Source: Aliirhizobium wenxiniae (GTDB lineage Bacteria > Pseudomonadota > Alphaproteobacteria > Rhizobiales > Rhizobiaceae). From it: DNA of 64,000 bases. The number at the start of each line of letters is the position of its first letter. Within the stretch, counting starts at the first letter, position 1. The position numbers and the translations under genes were made by a program. Below the pieces are notes generated by a model that was given only the letters and a program-made list of their open reading frames with translations, had not been told where the DNA came from and did no database searches. The stretch spans positions 1-64,000 of the forward strand of contig NZ_JAEUAN010000027.1 in NCBI RefSeq assembly GCF_019511445.1, given 5' to 3'. Shown one piece after another: positions 6,899 to 15,871 of the stretch.

Positions 6899-8734
6899 AT
6901 GTCGATACGTCAATCAGCCGAGCGCCTGCCGGCAATGCGCCGCACCTGGATTGTTTTCTGCCTATTGGCCCTCGTTGCCTGTGCCGCAGTTTTTTACGTC
7001 GCGGGTGTTTATGGACGTTCGACGGCACTTGCCGGCCTGTCTTTGCAGGGGCGCACCGAGGCGAGCCTTAAAGTGGCGCTGTTGCAGGCCGTGCTCGAGC
7101 GGCCGCGCGCGCTGCCACTGCTCCTGGCGCAGGATCGCGATGTCGTCGACACGCTGTCTTCCAGCGATCCTGCTGCAAGGATTGCCCTCAGCCGCAAGCT
7201 CGAGGAGCTGATTGCACCCACCAAGGCGGCGGTGATCTATGTCGTCGCAGCGGACGGCATTGCGGTTTCGGCCAGCAACTGGCGCGAGGAAAAAAGCTTT
7301 GTCGGCAACGACTATACATTCCGCAGCTATTTTTCCCGCGGCATGAAAGAGGGGGGCGCCGAGCATTTTGCGCTGGGTTCCGTCAGCAACCGGCCGGGGC
7401 TTTATATTTCCTACAGGGTGGGTTCAGCGGAAAAGCCGCTTGGCGTCGTCGTCGCCAAGATGGAGTTCGACCAGCTGGAGGCCGATTGGGGTGATACGCA
7501 GCGACCGTCTTTTGTCACCGACAACAATCATGTCGTTCTGATCACGACCATACCTTCGTGGCGGTTCATGACTACGCAGCCGCTGCCGCAATCGAGCCTG
7601 TCGGCCATTCGCGAGAGCCTGCAGTTCGGTGACGCGCCGCTTCTCCCCTTGCCGATGACGCGGCTGGAAAATCTGGGGCCGGATGCGGATATCATTCGGG
7701 TTCTTCTGCCGGGAGGCGGGCAGATCCGTTACCTGCAGATCTCTGTCCCCGTCGCCTCGACCAGCTGGCATTTCCAGTATCTTCTGCCGATCGACGGAGC
7801 CGTCGCCTCGGATATGCGCGAGTTTCGCCTGATTGGCGCGCTCGCGCTTCTTGCGCTGCTGGCCTTGGCGGCGGTCTGGATCCGCCGCCGGCAGCTGGCG
7901 CAGGTCCAGATCATCGACGCATTGGCGGCGCGTGAAGAGCTCGAACGGCGGGTCGATGAGCGAACGCGTGATTTGAGCCTGACGCGGGACAACCTGCAGG
8001 CGGAAATTTCCAATCGCAAATCGACAGAGGTAAAGCTGCAGGCGGTGCAGCAGGATCTGGTGCAGGCCAACCGCCTCGCCATCCTCGGACAGGTTGCCGC
8101 CGGCGTCGCGCATGAAATCAACCAGCCGGTTGCCACCATCCGCGCCTATGCCGACAATTCCAAGATCTTTCTCGAACGGCAGCAGATACAGCCGGTGAAG
8201 GAAAATCTCGATCTGATCGCCTCGCTTACTGAGCGGATCGGCGCGATTACCGACGACCTCAAGGCGCTTTCGCGGCGCGGCCGCACGGCAGCCGAGCCGG
8301 TGTCACTTGCGGAAGTGCTCGAAGGTGCGGTCCTTCTGCTGCAGAGCCGGTTCACCGGGTCGCTGGACATGCTGGTTATCGAGCCGATTGCTGACGATCT
8401 GGAAGTCATGGGAAGCCGGCTTAGGCTGGAGCAGATTTTCATCAACCTCCTGCAGAACGCGCTCGAAGCGGTCGAGGGGCGCGAGACGGGGCAGGTCATC
8501 GTTTCGGCAGAGGCGACGAATGAGAAGGTTTCGATTTTCGTGACGGATAATGGTCCGGGCATCGCTTCCGACATTCTCGCCGAACTGTTCCAGCCGTTCA
8601 ATTCCTCCAAGGAAAAGGGGCTGGGGCTTGGGCTGGTTATCTGCAAGGACATTGTGGCGGACTATGGCGGCCAGCTCGATGTCGAAACGGGTGATGCCGG
8701 CACCCGATTTACCGTTCATCTGAAGAGAGCCTGA
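6899..8734 (+). CDS. dctB: C4-dicarboxylate sensor histidine kinase DctB
   Basis: The protein has 611 residues. One membrane helix lies near residues 14-34 and a second near 305-325, enclosing a periplasmic sensor of about 270 residues of the double-PAS/Cache type (NDYTFRSYFSRGMKEGGAEH and GLYISYRV are typical of the DctB ligand pocket). A coiled-coil linker follows (EELERRVDERTRDLSL). The HisKA box with the phospho-accepting His is AAGVAHEINQPVATIRAYA. The ATPase domain has the N box (INLLQNALEA), G1 (DNGPGI) and G2 (GLGLGLVI). The start at 6899 was chosen because it begins the usual short basic N-terminus; an in-frame ATG at 6881 also exists. dctD follows after 2 bases. Confidence 0.95.
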   Translation: MSIRQSAERLPAMRRTWIVFCLLALVACAAVFYVAGVYGRSTALAGLSLQGRTEASLKVALLQAVLERPRALPLLLAQDRDVVDTLSSSDPAARIALSRKLEELIAPTKAAVIYVVAADGIAVSASNWREEKSFVGNDYTFRSYFSRGMKEGGAEHFALGSVSNRPGLYISYRVGSAEKPLGVVVAKMEFDQLEADWGDTQRPSFVTDNNHVVLITTIPSWRFMTTQPLPQSSLSAIRESLQFGDAPLLPLPMTRLENLGPDADIIRVLLPGGGQIRYLQISVPVASTSWHFQYLLPIDGAVASDMREFRLIGALALLALLALAAVWIRRRQLAQVQIIDALAAREELERRVDERTRDLSLTRDNLQAEISNRKSTEVKLQAVQQDLVQANRLAILGQVAAGVAHEINQPVATIRAYADNSKIFLERQQIQPVKENLDLIASLTERIGAITDDLKALSRRGRTAAEPVSLAEVLEGAVLLLQSRFTGSLDMLVIEPIADDLEVMGSRLRLEQIFINLLQNALEAVEGRETGQVIVSAEATNEKVSIFVTDNGPGIASDILAELFQPFNSSKEKGLGLGLVICKDIVADYGGQLDVETGDAGTRFTVHLKRA

Positions 8735-8736
8735 GC

Positions 8737-10089
8737 ATGATCGAAGCCGTTCCCGTTTTTCTCATCGATGACGACAAGGATCTGTTGAAGGCGACCGCTC
8801 AGACGCTGAACCTTGCCGGTTTCGACGTCCGTTCGTTTTCGACCGGCAGCGAGGCTCTGTCGCAACTCGACGACAGGTTTCCGGGCGTGGTCGTCTCGGA
8901 TATCCGCATGCCGGGTCTGGACGGGTTGCAGCTTTTCGACCGGATCTCGGGCTTCGATCGTGAACTGCCGGTCATTCTGATGACCGGTCACGGCGACATA
9001 CCGATGGCGGTAAAGGCCATCCAGAGCGGTGTCTACGACTTCATTGCAAAACCGTTTGCGACCGAGCGGTTGATCCAGTGTGTCAGGCATGCCGCGGAAA
9101 AGCGCAGTCTCGTGATGGAGAACCGGCGGCTGCGGACTGCCGGAGCAGAGGCCGACGACGGTTTGCCGCTGATCGGCCAGACGCCGGTGATGGAGCGCCT
9201 TCGCCATATGCTGCGCCAGATCGCCGATACCGATGTCGACGTGCTGGTGACGGGCGAAACGGGCAGCGGCAAGGAAGTGGTTGCCAGCATTCTCCATTCA
9301 TGGAGCAGGCGATCGGCCGGCAATTTCGTCGCGTTGAACTGCGGCGCGCTTCCCGAACAGGTGATCGAGAGCGAGCTTTTCGGCCACGAGGCCGGGGCCT
9401 TTACCGGTGCCCAGAAGAAACGCGTCGGCCGGATCGAGCATTCGAGCGGCGGCACGCTGTTTCTCGACGAGATCGAGAGCATGCCGCTTTCCACCCAGGT
9501 GCAGATGTTGCGGGTTCTGGAAATGCGTGAGGTCACGCCACTTGGCACCAACGATATACGCCCTGTCGATCTGCGAGTCGTGGCGGCCTCCAAGGTCGAT
9601 CTCGGCCATTCCGATCAGCGGGCGGTCTTTCGCGAGGACCTTTATTACCGGCTGAACGTGGTAACGTTGACAATCCCGCCGCTGAGGGAGCGACGGGACG
9701 ACATTCCGCTCCTGTTCAATTATTTCACTAGAAAGGCCGGGCAGCGGTTTGGCCGTGAGGTTTCGGACCTGCCGCGTCAGGTGGTCGATCATCTGCGCGA
9801 CCACGCGTGGCCCGGCAATGTCCGGGAGCTTTCCCATTATGCGGAGCGATTCGTACTCGGCCTCGAACCGTCCGCGCCGCTATCGGCGCAATTGGCCAAG
9901 GTTGCCGATGGCGCAGGCCTGCCGGAGCGGCTGGAGCGTTTCGAAGCCGATATCATTCGCGAAACGCTGACCGAGTTCGGCGGTGACGTGCAACAGACGA
10001 TCACGGCACTCGGCATCCCGCGCAAGACATTTTATGACAAGCTTCAACGTCATGGAATTGTGCGAAGCGACTACGCGGAACGCCGCTGA
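8737..10089 (+). CDS. dctD: Sigma-54-dependent response regulator DctD
   Basis: The protein has 450 residues. The receiver domain (about 1-125) shows the acidic pair in LIDDDKD, the phosphorylated Asp in VVVSDIRMPG and the conserved Lys in AKPF. The AAA+ domain (about 143-380) has Walker A TGETGSGKE, the sigma-54 contact loop GAFTGA and Walker B GTLFLDEIES. A Fis-type helix-turn-helix closes the protein (QTITALGIPRKTFYDKLQRHG). Phosphorylated by DctB, it activates the RpoN promoter of dctA from the upstream sites at 6840 and 6873. It is co-transcribed with dctB (2-base gap). Confidence 0.96.
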   Translation: MIEAVPVFLIDDDKDLLKATAQTLNLAGFDVRSFSTGSEALSQLDDRFPGVVVSDIRMPGLDGLQLFDRISGFDRELPVILMTGHGDIPMAVKAIQSGVYDFIAKPFATERLIQCVRHAAEKRSLVMENRRLRTAGAEADDGLPLIGQTPVMERLRHMLRQIADTDVDVLVTGETGSGKEVVASILHSWSRRSAGNFVALNCGALPEQVIESELFGHEAGAFTGAQKKRVGRIEHSSGGTLFLDEIESMPLSTQVQMLRVLEMREVTPLGTNDIRPVDLRVVAASKVDLGHSDQRAVFREDLYYRLNVVTLTIPPLRERRDDIPLLFNYFTRKAGQRFGREVSDLPRQVVDHLRDHAWPGNVRELSHYAERFVLGLEPSAPLSAQLAKVADGAGLPERLERFEADIIRETLTEFGGDVQQTITALGIPRKTFYDKLQRHGIVRSDYAERR

Positions 10090-10232
10090 AACCTCTGTGG
10101 AATAAGCATTTTTAACGCCTTTGTCTGTTGCCTGACTGAGCGGGTGCATCTTCGCTCGCTCTAAAATGATGCGGAAAAGACCGGTCTCGGAAACACCTGG
10201 TTAAGGTTTTCTTTTTATTAACAGAGGCCGGT

Positions 10233-12809
10233 GTGATCACGTTATTTGATGGTTTCGCGTACATGCATTTTCCGCCTTCCCGCAAAGACATTTCCCCAAT
10301 CGAAGACGCCAATTGGAGTGACGAACAGGAGTTCGTGGCGGCCAATGATGCTGAGCAGCCTCTTCCCCTGCCGGAGCCGATACCGGCGGTCGAGCTGGAT
10401 CCGGAAAAGCTTCCGACATGGCAGCGCGCCTTCATTCTGGCGCCGAATGTGCGCTTTACCCGCACGCCCGGCCGCGGCCCTGCCAAGCAGGACGTCGTTA
10501 TCGTCGAGGAGGTCGGTCATGCCGGGGGGCTGGCTCCAGCGCTGACGCCGCAACCGATCGCCATCCCGATGTCCGCGAGCCATCAGGCTCCACTTCATGC
10601 AAATACAGGTTCCCAAGTGACTAATCTTCAGCGCCGCATCGGCCAGGCATTCGCACCGTCCGCGCCTGCCGCTCCCGTCTCTCAGCCGATCGAGGCGGCC
10701 ATGCAGCGCGTCGTCGAGCAGCCGATCTACCGCCAACCCGCGGCGGTCGCTCCGGTGCCTGCCCCGGCAGGGCCGGAAATCACACAGGCTCAGAGCGTGC
10801 CGACACGCCGCGTGACGTCTATCCCGGATCATCTGATCTGGGAGATGATGAGCCTCGGCGCTTCGGAAAATATCGAGCAGAAGGCCTCGCCGCGCGTATT
10901 GGCAGCCCCTCAGGTTGCGCCGAAGCCGGTTCCCGCGGCGCTGAAGCCGACCGTTACCCGTTTCGTGCCGCCAAGCCCCGTTCATGCGCCTGCTCCGGCT
11001 GTTGTTGTGGCTGCGGCGGTCACTGCTCCTACCGTTCACGAAGCGCCGTCCGCGATCGATCTCTATCGCCAGATCGCAATCAGGCAGGCCGCGCCTGTTT
11101 CCTTCGCTGTAGAGCCGCAGCCTGTGCCGTTCATCGAGCCCGCCGCCTATGCCGCGCCGGTCGAAGCGGTGGTTGAACAGCCCGTGCAGATGGCAGAGCC
11201 AGTCGAGATCCAGCCCGCCGCACCGGTGGCAGTCCGCAAGCCGCGTATACTGCAATTTGCCGAAGACTACACCTTCCCGGATATCGATCTCCTGCAGGTC
11301 GCCGAACCGCGCGAAGAGCAGACGATGAGCCAGGAAGCGCTGGAACAGAGCGCCGGGCTTCTCGAAAGCATTCTCGAAGATTTCGGCGTCAAGGGCGAGA
11401 TCATCGACGTTCGTCCCGGCCCGGTCGTAACGCTCTACGAATTCGCCCCGGCTCCGGGCGTGAAATCGTCTCGCGTCATGAACCTGTCGGACGATATCGC
11501 CCGTTCGATGTCGGCTCTGTCGGCGCGCGTTGCCGTGATACCCGGCCGCAATGTCATCGGCATCGAGTTGCCGAATGTCGAGCGCGAGACCGTCTATCTG
11601 CGCGAACTGGTCGAGAGCAATTCCTATATCGGCACCGACTACCGCCTGCCGCTCTGCCTCGGCAAGACGATCGGCGGTGAGCCGGTCATCGCCGAGCTCG
11701 CCAAGATGCCCCATCTTCTCGTGGCCGGCACGACCGGTTCGGGCAAGTCGGTCGCCATCAACACGATGATCCTGTCGCTGCTCTACCATCTTCGCCCGGA
11801 AGAATGCCGGTTGATCATGGTCGACCCGAAGATGCTGGAACTCTCTGTCTATGACGGCATCCCGCATCTGCTCACCCCCGTCGTTACCGACCCGAAGAAG
11901 GCCGTTCTGGCGCTGAAATGGGCCGTGCGCGAAATGGAAGAGCGCTATCGCAAGATGTCGCGCCTCAACGTCCGTAATATTGACGGTTTCAACGCCCGCG
12001 TTGCCGAAGCCCGCAATAAGGGCGAGACGATCATGATCAGCGTGCCGGTCGGTTTCGACCGCTCGACCGGCGAGCAGGTGTTCGAGGAACAGGCTCTCGA
12101 CTTGACGGCGCTGCCTTACATCGTCGTCATCGTTGACGAAATGGCCGACCTGATGATGGTCGCCGGCAAGGAGATCGAAGGCGCGATCCAGCGTCTGGCG
12201 CAGATGGCGCGTGCTGCAGGTATCCACCTGATCATGGCGACCCAGCGTCCGTCCGTCGATGTCATCACCGGCACGATCAAGGCGAATTTTCCGACCCGCA
12301 TCTCCTTCCAGGTCACGTCGAAGATCGACAGCCGCACGATTCTGGGCGAACAGGGGGCCGAACATCTTCTCGGCCAGGGGGACATGCTGCACATGAAGGG
12401 TGGCGGGCGGATTGCCCGTGTCCACGGCCCGTTCGTCTCGGATTACGAAGTCGAAAAGGTCGTTGCGCATCTGAAGACGCAAGGCCAGCCGTCCTATCTC
12501 GGCAGCGTGACCGAGGATGAGGAAGAGGACGGCGTCGAGGAAGAAGAGGACGCAGCCGTCTTCGACCAGACCTCGATGGGTGCGGAAGACAATGGCGACG
12601 ATCTCTACGAGCGCGCCGTCAAGATCGTCCAGCGCGACAAGAAATGCTCGACCTCCTACATCCAGCGTCGCCTGTCGATCGGCTACAACCGCGCTGCTTC
12701 GCTAGTAGAGCGTATGGAAAAGGAAGGTCTGGTAGGCGCGCCGAACCATGTCGGCAAGCGCGAGATTCTCGGCCCGCAGCAGGTGCAGCCGCGCACCGGC
12801 GAAGAGTGA
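10233..12809 (+). CDS. ftsK: FtsK/SpoIIIE-type DNA translocase lacking the membrane domain
   Basis: The protein has 858 residues starting at a GTG with AGAGG before it; an ATG at 10263 is a possible later start. Residues 1 to about 350 have no membrane helix and are rich in Pro, Ala and Val, like an FtsK linker. The motor follows from about residue 360: alpha domain, Walker A AGTTGSGKSVA, Walker B YIVVIVDEMADLMM, then ATQRPSVDVITGTIKANFP. An acidic stretch (EDEEEDGVEEEEDA) leads to the gamma winged helix (SYIQRRLSIGYNRAASLVERM), which reads KOPS and contacts XerD. Canonical FtsK begins with four membrane helices that anchor it at the septum; here they are absent, so this is either a soluble paralogue or depends on another protein for localisation. 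Its neighbours are unrelated to division. Confidence 0.9.
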   Translation: MITLFDGFAYMHFPPSRKDISPIEDANWSDEQEFVAANDAEQPLPLPEPIPAVELDPEKLPTWQRAFILAPNVRFTRTPGRGPAKQDVVIVEEVGHAGGLAPALTPQPIAIPMSASHQAPLHANTGSQVTNLQRRIGQAFAPSAPAAPVSQPIEAAMQRVVEQPIYRQPAAVAPVPAPAGPEITQAQSVPTRRVTSIPDHLIWEMMSLGASENIEQKASPRVLAAPQVAPKPVPAALKPTVTRFVPPSPVHAPAPAVVVAAAVTAPTVHEAPSAIDLYRQIAIRQAAPVSFAVEPQPVPFIEPAAYAAPVEAVVEQPVQMAEPVEIQPAAPVAVRKPRILQFAEDYTFPDIDLLQVAEPREEQTMSQEALEQSAGLLESILEDFGVKGEIIDVRPGPVVTLYEFAPAPGVKSSRVMNLSDDIARSMSALSARVAVIPGRNVIGIELPNVERETVYLRELVESNSYIGTDYRLPLCLGKTIGGEPVIAELAKMPHLLVAGTTGSGKSVAINTMILSLLYHLRPEECRLIMVDPKMLELSVYDGIPHLLTPVVTDPKKAVLALKWAVREMEERYRKMSRLNVRNIDGFNARVAEARNKGETIMISVPVGFDRSTGEQVFEEQALDLTALPYIVVIVDEMADLMMVAGKEIEGAIQRLAQMARAAGIHLIMATQRPSVDVITGTIKANFPTRISFQVTSKIDSRTILGEQGAEHLLGQGDMLHMKGGGRIARVHGPFVSDYEVEKVVAHLKTQGQPSYLGSVTEDEEEDGVEEEEDAAVFDQTSMGAEDNGDDLYERAVKIVQRDKKCSTSYIQRRLSIGYNRAASLVERMEKEGLVGAPNHVGKREILGPQQVQPRTGEE

Positions 12810-12866
12810 TCGGCGCCGGCCTTGGTCAAGCTGGCTGCCTCTTGTCTGCAGCACTTCCTTATCCGC

Positions 12867-12970
12867 CGTCATGATCGCCCTCGGGTTAAACCCGAGGGTG
12901 TCCCGAGCATCTGCTACCCTTTCGGCTTTGGCGACGTGGTTAGGTCCTCGGGACAAGCCCGAGGATGACG
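12867..12970. repeat. RIME-like intergenic element with two palindromes
   Basis: The stretch starts CGTCAT and ends ATGACG. It holds a near-perfect palindrome at 12878-12898 (CCCTCGGGTT and AACCCGAGGG around one base) and another at 12946-12964 (CCTCGGG and CCCGAGG around ACAAG). A length near 104 bp with two palindromes matches the description of the Rhizobium-specific intergenic mosaic element. It lies between convergent genes, where such elements accumulate, and could also end transcripts from both sides. Confidence 0.55.
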
Positions 12971-12996
12971 CCAAGTGTTGGGCTTAGCCGGAAAAA

Positions 12997-13734
12997 CTAA
13001 GCGGCTTTCCATTTCGTCAACGATCGTTCGACCATCGACAGAAAGTCGAAGACGAGGATCGCAAGGGCGGCGACGAGGAGCGCGCCCTGAAGGATGAAGG
13101 CGAGATTGTTCGACTGCAGCCCGGCGATAATGACTTCGCCGAGCGTTTTTGCGGCCACCGTCGAGCCGATCGTGGCGGTGCCGAAGCCGATAACGGTCGA
13201 GATCTTGATGCCGCCGACGATCATCGGCAGGCTGAGCGGCAGTTCGATCTGCCTGAAAATCTGGAACGGCGTCATGCCATTGCCCTTGGCGGCATCGGTT
13301 ATGTTATGCGGCACGGTCGTCAGCGCCGTCATCGTATTCTCGAAAATCGGCAGAAGCGCATAGAGAAACAGCGCGACCAGCGTCGGGCCGTTGCCGAAAC
13401 CCATGGCGGGCACCGCGAGTGCCAGCACGGCGACGGGCGGAAATGTCTGGCCGATATTCACTATCGTTCGGGCAAGCGGCAGGAATTCCGCGCCGAAGGG
13501 GCGGGTGACGACGACTGCCAGCGCGACTGCGATGATGGTTGCGAGAAGTGTAGCGATGAAGACCATGCGCACATGCTGCAGCGTCAGAGCGGCGAGATCG
13601 CCCTGGTTGTAGATCGCCGGTGCATTAGCCTGCACCAATGGCCTGAAGGCGAAGTCGAAACTCTCCGGCGAGGCGAGAAAGCCCGCCAGCAGGATCAGAA
13701 GAACGATACGGGGCGCGAAGCGAGAAAGGCTCAT
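12997..13734 (-). CDS. yehW: Osmoprotectant ABC transporter permease (YehW-like)
   Basis: The protein has 245 residues with a signal-anchor helix and about five further membrane helices. The permease loop IFRQIELPLSLPMIVGGIK is the EAA-type contact with the ATPase. Size and gene order match E. coli YehW in the YehZYXW (OsmF) system, a low-affinity glycine-betaine-type uptake system. The start at 13734 overlaps the ATPase stop in ATGA, which argues against the longer frame back to 13833. It is the last gene of the four-gene unit and convergent with ftsK across a palindromic repeat. Confidence 0.88.
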   Translation of the reverse strand: MSLSRFAPRIVLLILLAGFLASPESFDFAFRPLVQANAPAIYNQGDLAALTLQHVRMVFIATLLATIIAVALAVVVTRPFGAEFLPLARTIVNIGQTFPPVAVLALAVPAMGFGNGPTLVALFLYALLPIFENTMTALTTVPHNITDAAKGNGMTPFQIFRQIELPLSLPMIVGGIKISTVIGFGTATIGSTVAAKTLGEVIIAGLQSNNLAFILQGALLVAALAILVFDFLSMVERSLTKWKAA

Positions 13735-14669
13735 TGCGGCCTGACCGCCTGACGCAGCAATGTTTGCAGCCGCACACGGCCGAGCGGCTTTCCATCGTCC
13801 GAGACGACCGGAAGCAGGTCGGCGCCGTTCCACATCAGTGCGGCCAAGGCGTCCTGTCGGGTTCTGTTCTCCTCGATCGGCTCACCGTCTGCTTCTCCAG
13901 GCTCGATCACTCCAGCGACGGTGTCGAGTGATAAAAGCCGGAAGGGACGGTCGAATGTACCGACCAGCCCTTCGACGAAGGGTGTTGCGGGTGCCTTCAG
14001 AAGATCGATGGGCCGGCCGTATTGCAGGAGTTTTCCCTTGTCCATCACCGCGATCGTGTCGCCGAGATGGAAAGCCTCGTTGATATCGTGAGTGACGATG
14101 ACGATCGTCGTTCCGAACCGTTGCTGGATCGCCAGAAGCTCGTCCTGCGCCTTGCCGCGCAAAACCGGATCCAGCGCGCCGAAGGGCTCGTCCATCAAGA
14201 GGATCTTCGGTTCTGCGGCAAGCGCGCGGGCGACGCCGACGCGTTGCTGTTGGCCGCCGGAAAGCTGGTGCGGATAACGGTTTGCGAAAGCGGCCGGATC
14301 TAGCTGGAAGAGATCGAGCAATTCGGCGACCCGCGCGTCGATCCGTGTCTTCTGCCATTTGAGCAGTCGCGGCACGGTCGCGATGTTTTCGGCCACCGTG
14401 CGATGTGGAAACAGGCCGTGGCCCTGGATGGCATAACCGATCCGCCGCCGCAATTCGTGGCCGGGGATGTTTCGCGTATCTTCCCCGCCGATCAGGATCG
14501 TGCCGTCGTCCTGCGAGACGAGCTGGTTGATCATCCGCAGAAGCGTCGTCTTGCCCGAGCCGGATGTCCCGACCAGAACGGCGATCGTGCCAGCGGCGAC
14601 TGTGAAGGATACGCTGTCGACCACGGCCTTTTCGCCATACCGCTTGGTGACGGACTGGATATCGATCAT
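13731..14669 (-). CDS. yehX: Osmoprotectant ABC transporter ATP-binding protein (YehX-like)
   Basis: The protein has 312 residues. Walker A is GTSGSGKTT, the signature LSGGQQQRVG, Walker B ILLMDEP and the switch His is in VIVTHDI. About 70 residues after the ATPase core form a CBS-type region (TRQDALAALMWNGADLLPVV), as in OpuA/ProV-type ATPases that sense ionic strength. It overlaps both neighbours by ATGA (14666-14669 upstream and 13731-13734 downstream), indicating translational coupling between the two permeases it serves. Confidence 0.9.
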   Translation of the reverse strand: MIDIQSVTKRYGEKAVVDSVSFTVAAGTIAVLVGTSGSGKTTLLRMINQLVSQDDGTILIGGEDTRNIPGHELRRRIGYAIQGHGLFPHRTVAENIATVPRLLKWQKTRIDARVAELLDLFQLDPAAFANRYPHQLSGGQQQRVGVARALAAEPKILLMDEPFGALDPVLRGKAQDELLAIQQRFGTTIVIVTHDINEAFHLGDTIAVMDKGKLLQYGRPIDLLKAPATPFVEGLVGTFDRPFRLLSLDTVAGVIEPGEADGEPIEENRTRQDALAALMWNGADLLPVVSDDGKPLGRVRLQTLLRQAVRPQ

Positions 14670-15832
14670 GTGGAGTGAACCTCGCTGCCGGGTGCTTCGC
14701 TGAAATCCACCAGCGCATCGAGCAGGATGGCGGCGATAAAGGACATGGCGACGGTCGGCAATGCGCCGAGCAGGACAAGGTCCATTGCTGACTGGCCGAG
14801 CCCCTGGAAAACGAAGACGCCCATGCCGCCACCGCCGATCAGTGCCGCGATCGTTGCCATGCCGATATTCTGGATGAGGACGATGCGGATTGCGGCAAGC
14901 AGGCTCGGGAAGGTCAGGGGGAACTCGATCGAAACGAGCCGCTGCAGATCGGTCATGCCGGCGCCGCGAGCTGCATCATTGGCCTCGCGCGGCACGTTTT
15001 CGAGACCGCCGACCGTGTTGGCGACGACTGGAAGGAGCGAATAAAGCACCAGCGCGACGAAGGCCGGAGCGGTGCCGATGCCGGAAATGCCGATTGCCGC
15101 AGCACCCGGAATATGTGTTGCGACCCAGCCAAGTGGCAGGATCAGCAGGCCGAACAGTGCGATCGAGGGGATGGTCTGCAGGATGTTGAGCGTATTGAGC
15201 GCCGCCGCACGCAGCCATGATATGCGATGACAGATGACGCCGAGTGGCAGGCCGATCAGGAAGGCAACCAGCATGGAGCCGAGCGCCAGCATCGCATGAC
15301 GCGACATCTCCGCCCAGAACGCATCAGAGCGGTTCACATATTCCTTCATCACGGAGATATCGGCGAGGACGCCCGATGCGAATATCCCGCTGATCACAGC
15401 CGTCGCGACGACTAGCAAAACCAGCCGGAAAGCCGGCGAGAGCCTGAGTTTGGCAATCATATCGCAAAAGGCGAGGGAGAGGCTGAAGAGCAGCAGCCAG
15501 AAACCCGAGCCGGGCGAGACGCGCGCATAGGAGTTGCCCGGCGGAAGCCCGGCATTGGCGGCAGCGCCGAGGGCCAAGATCACGATAAGCAGCGCGGCCG
15601 ACGAGATCACAAGCCGTGTCGATAGTGGAAGGCGGAAAAGCAGGCAGAGTGCAACGAAGACCATCGCACCCGCCAGAGCGATGCCGCCACCGGAGGGGAG
15701 GGCGTCGATCAGCGAAACTCCCTGTCCTTGCAGGATGCGGTTCGGTTTGACCACGATGAAGGGCAGTGCAAAGGTGGAAGTCACTATGAGGGCGGCCATC
15801 AGCACGCCCGTCTTTTCCAGCCCTCTGAGCAA
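14666..15832 (-). CDS. yehY: Osmoprotectant ABC transporter permease with N-terminal extension (YehY-like)
   Basis: The protein has 388 residues, close to E. coli YehY (385), and is longer than a normal OpuC permease because of extra N-terminal helices. The ATPase contact loop is QRLVSIEFPLTFPSLLAAIR and about nine hydrophobic helices can be seen. The TTG start has AGGGG 8 bases before it; an ATG at 15799 would be an alternative. The stop overlaps the ATPase start in ATGA. It follows the binding-protein gene by 39 bases. Confidence 0.88.
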   Translation of the reverse strand: MLRGLEKTGVLMAALIVTSTFALPFIVVKPNRILQGQGVSLIDALPSGGGIALAGAMVFVALCLLFRLPLSTRLVISSAALLIVILALGAAANAGLPPGNSYARVSPGSGFWLLLFSLSLAFCDMIAKLRLSPAFRLVLLVVATAVISGIFASGVLADISVMKEYVNRSDAFWAEMSRHAMLALGSMLVAFLIGLPLGVICHRISWLRAAALNTLNILQTIPSIALFGLLILPLGWVATHIPGAAAIGISGIGTAPAFVALVLYSLLPVVANTVGGLENVPREANDAARGAGMTDLQRLVSIEFPLTFPSLLAAIRIVLIQNIGMATIAALIGGGGMGVFVFQGLGQSAMDLVLLGALPTVAMSFIAAILLDALVDFSEAPGSEVHST

Positions 15833-15871
15833 GCCGCTGCCCCTTTTCTCGGTGTTAGAGTTTTGTCGGGC

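Noticed and set aside
10242..12482. 746-codon frame on the minus strand opposite ftsK
   Set aside because: It is a codon-bias shadow of ftsK: no family features, Arg/Asp/His-rich composition and no ribosome site.
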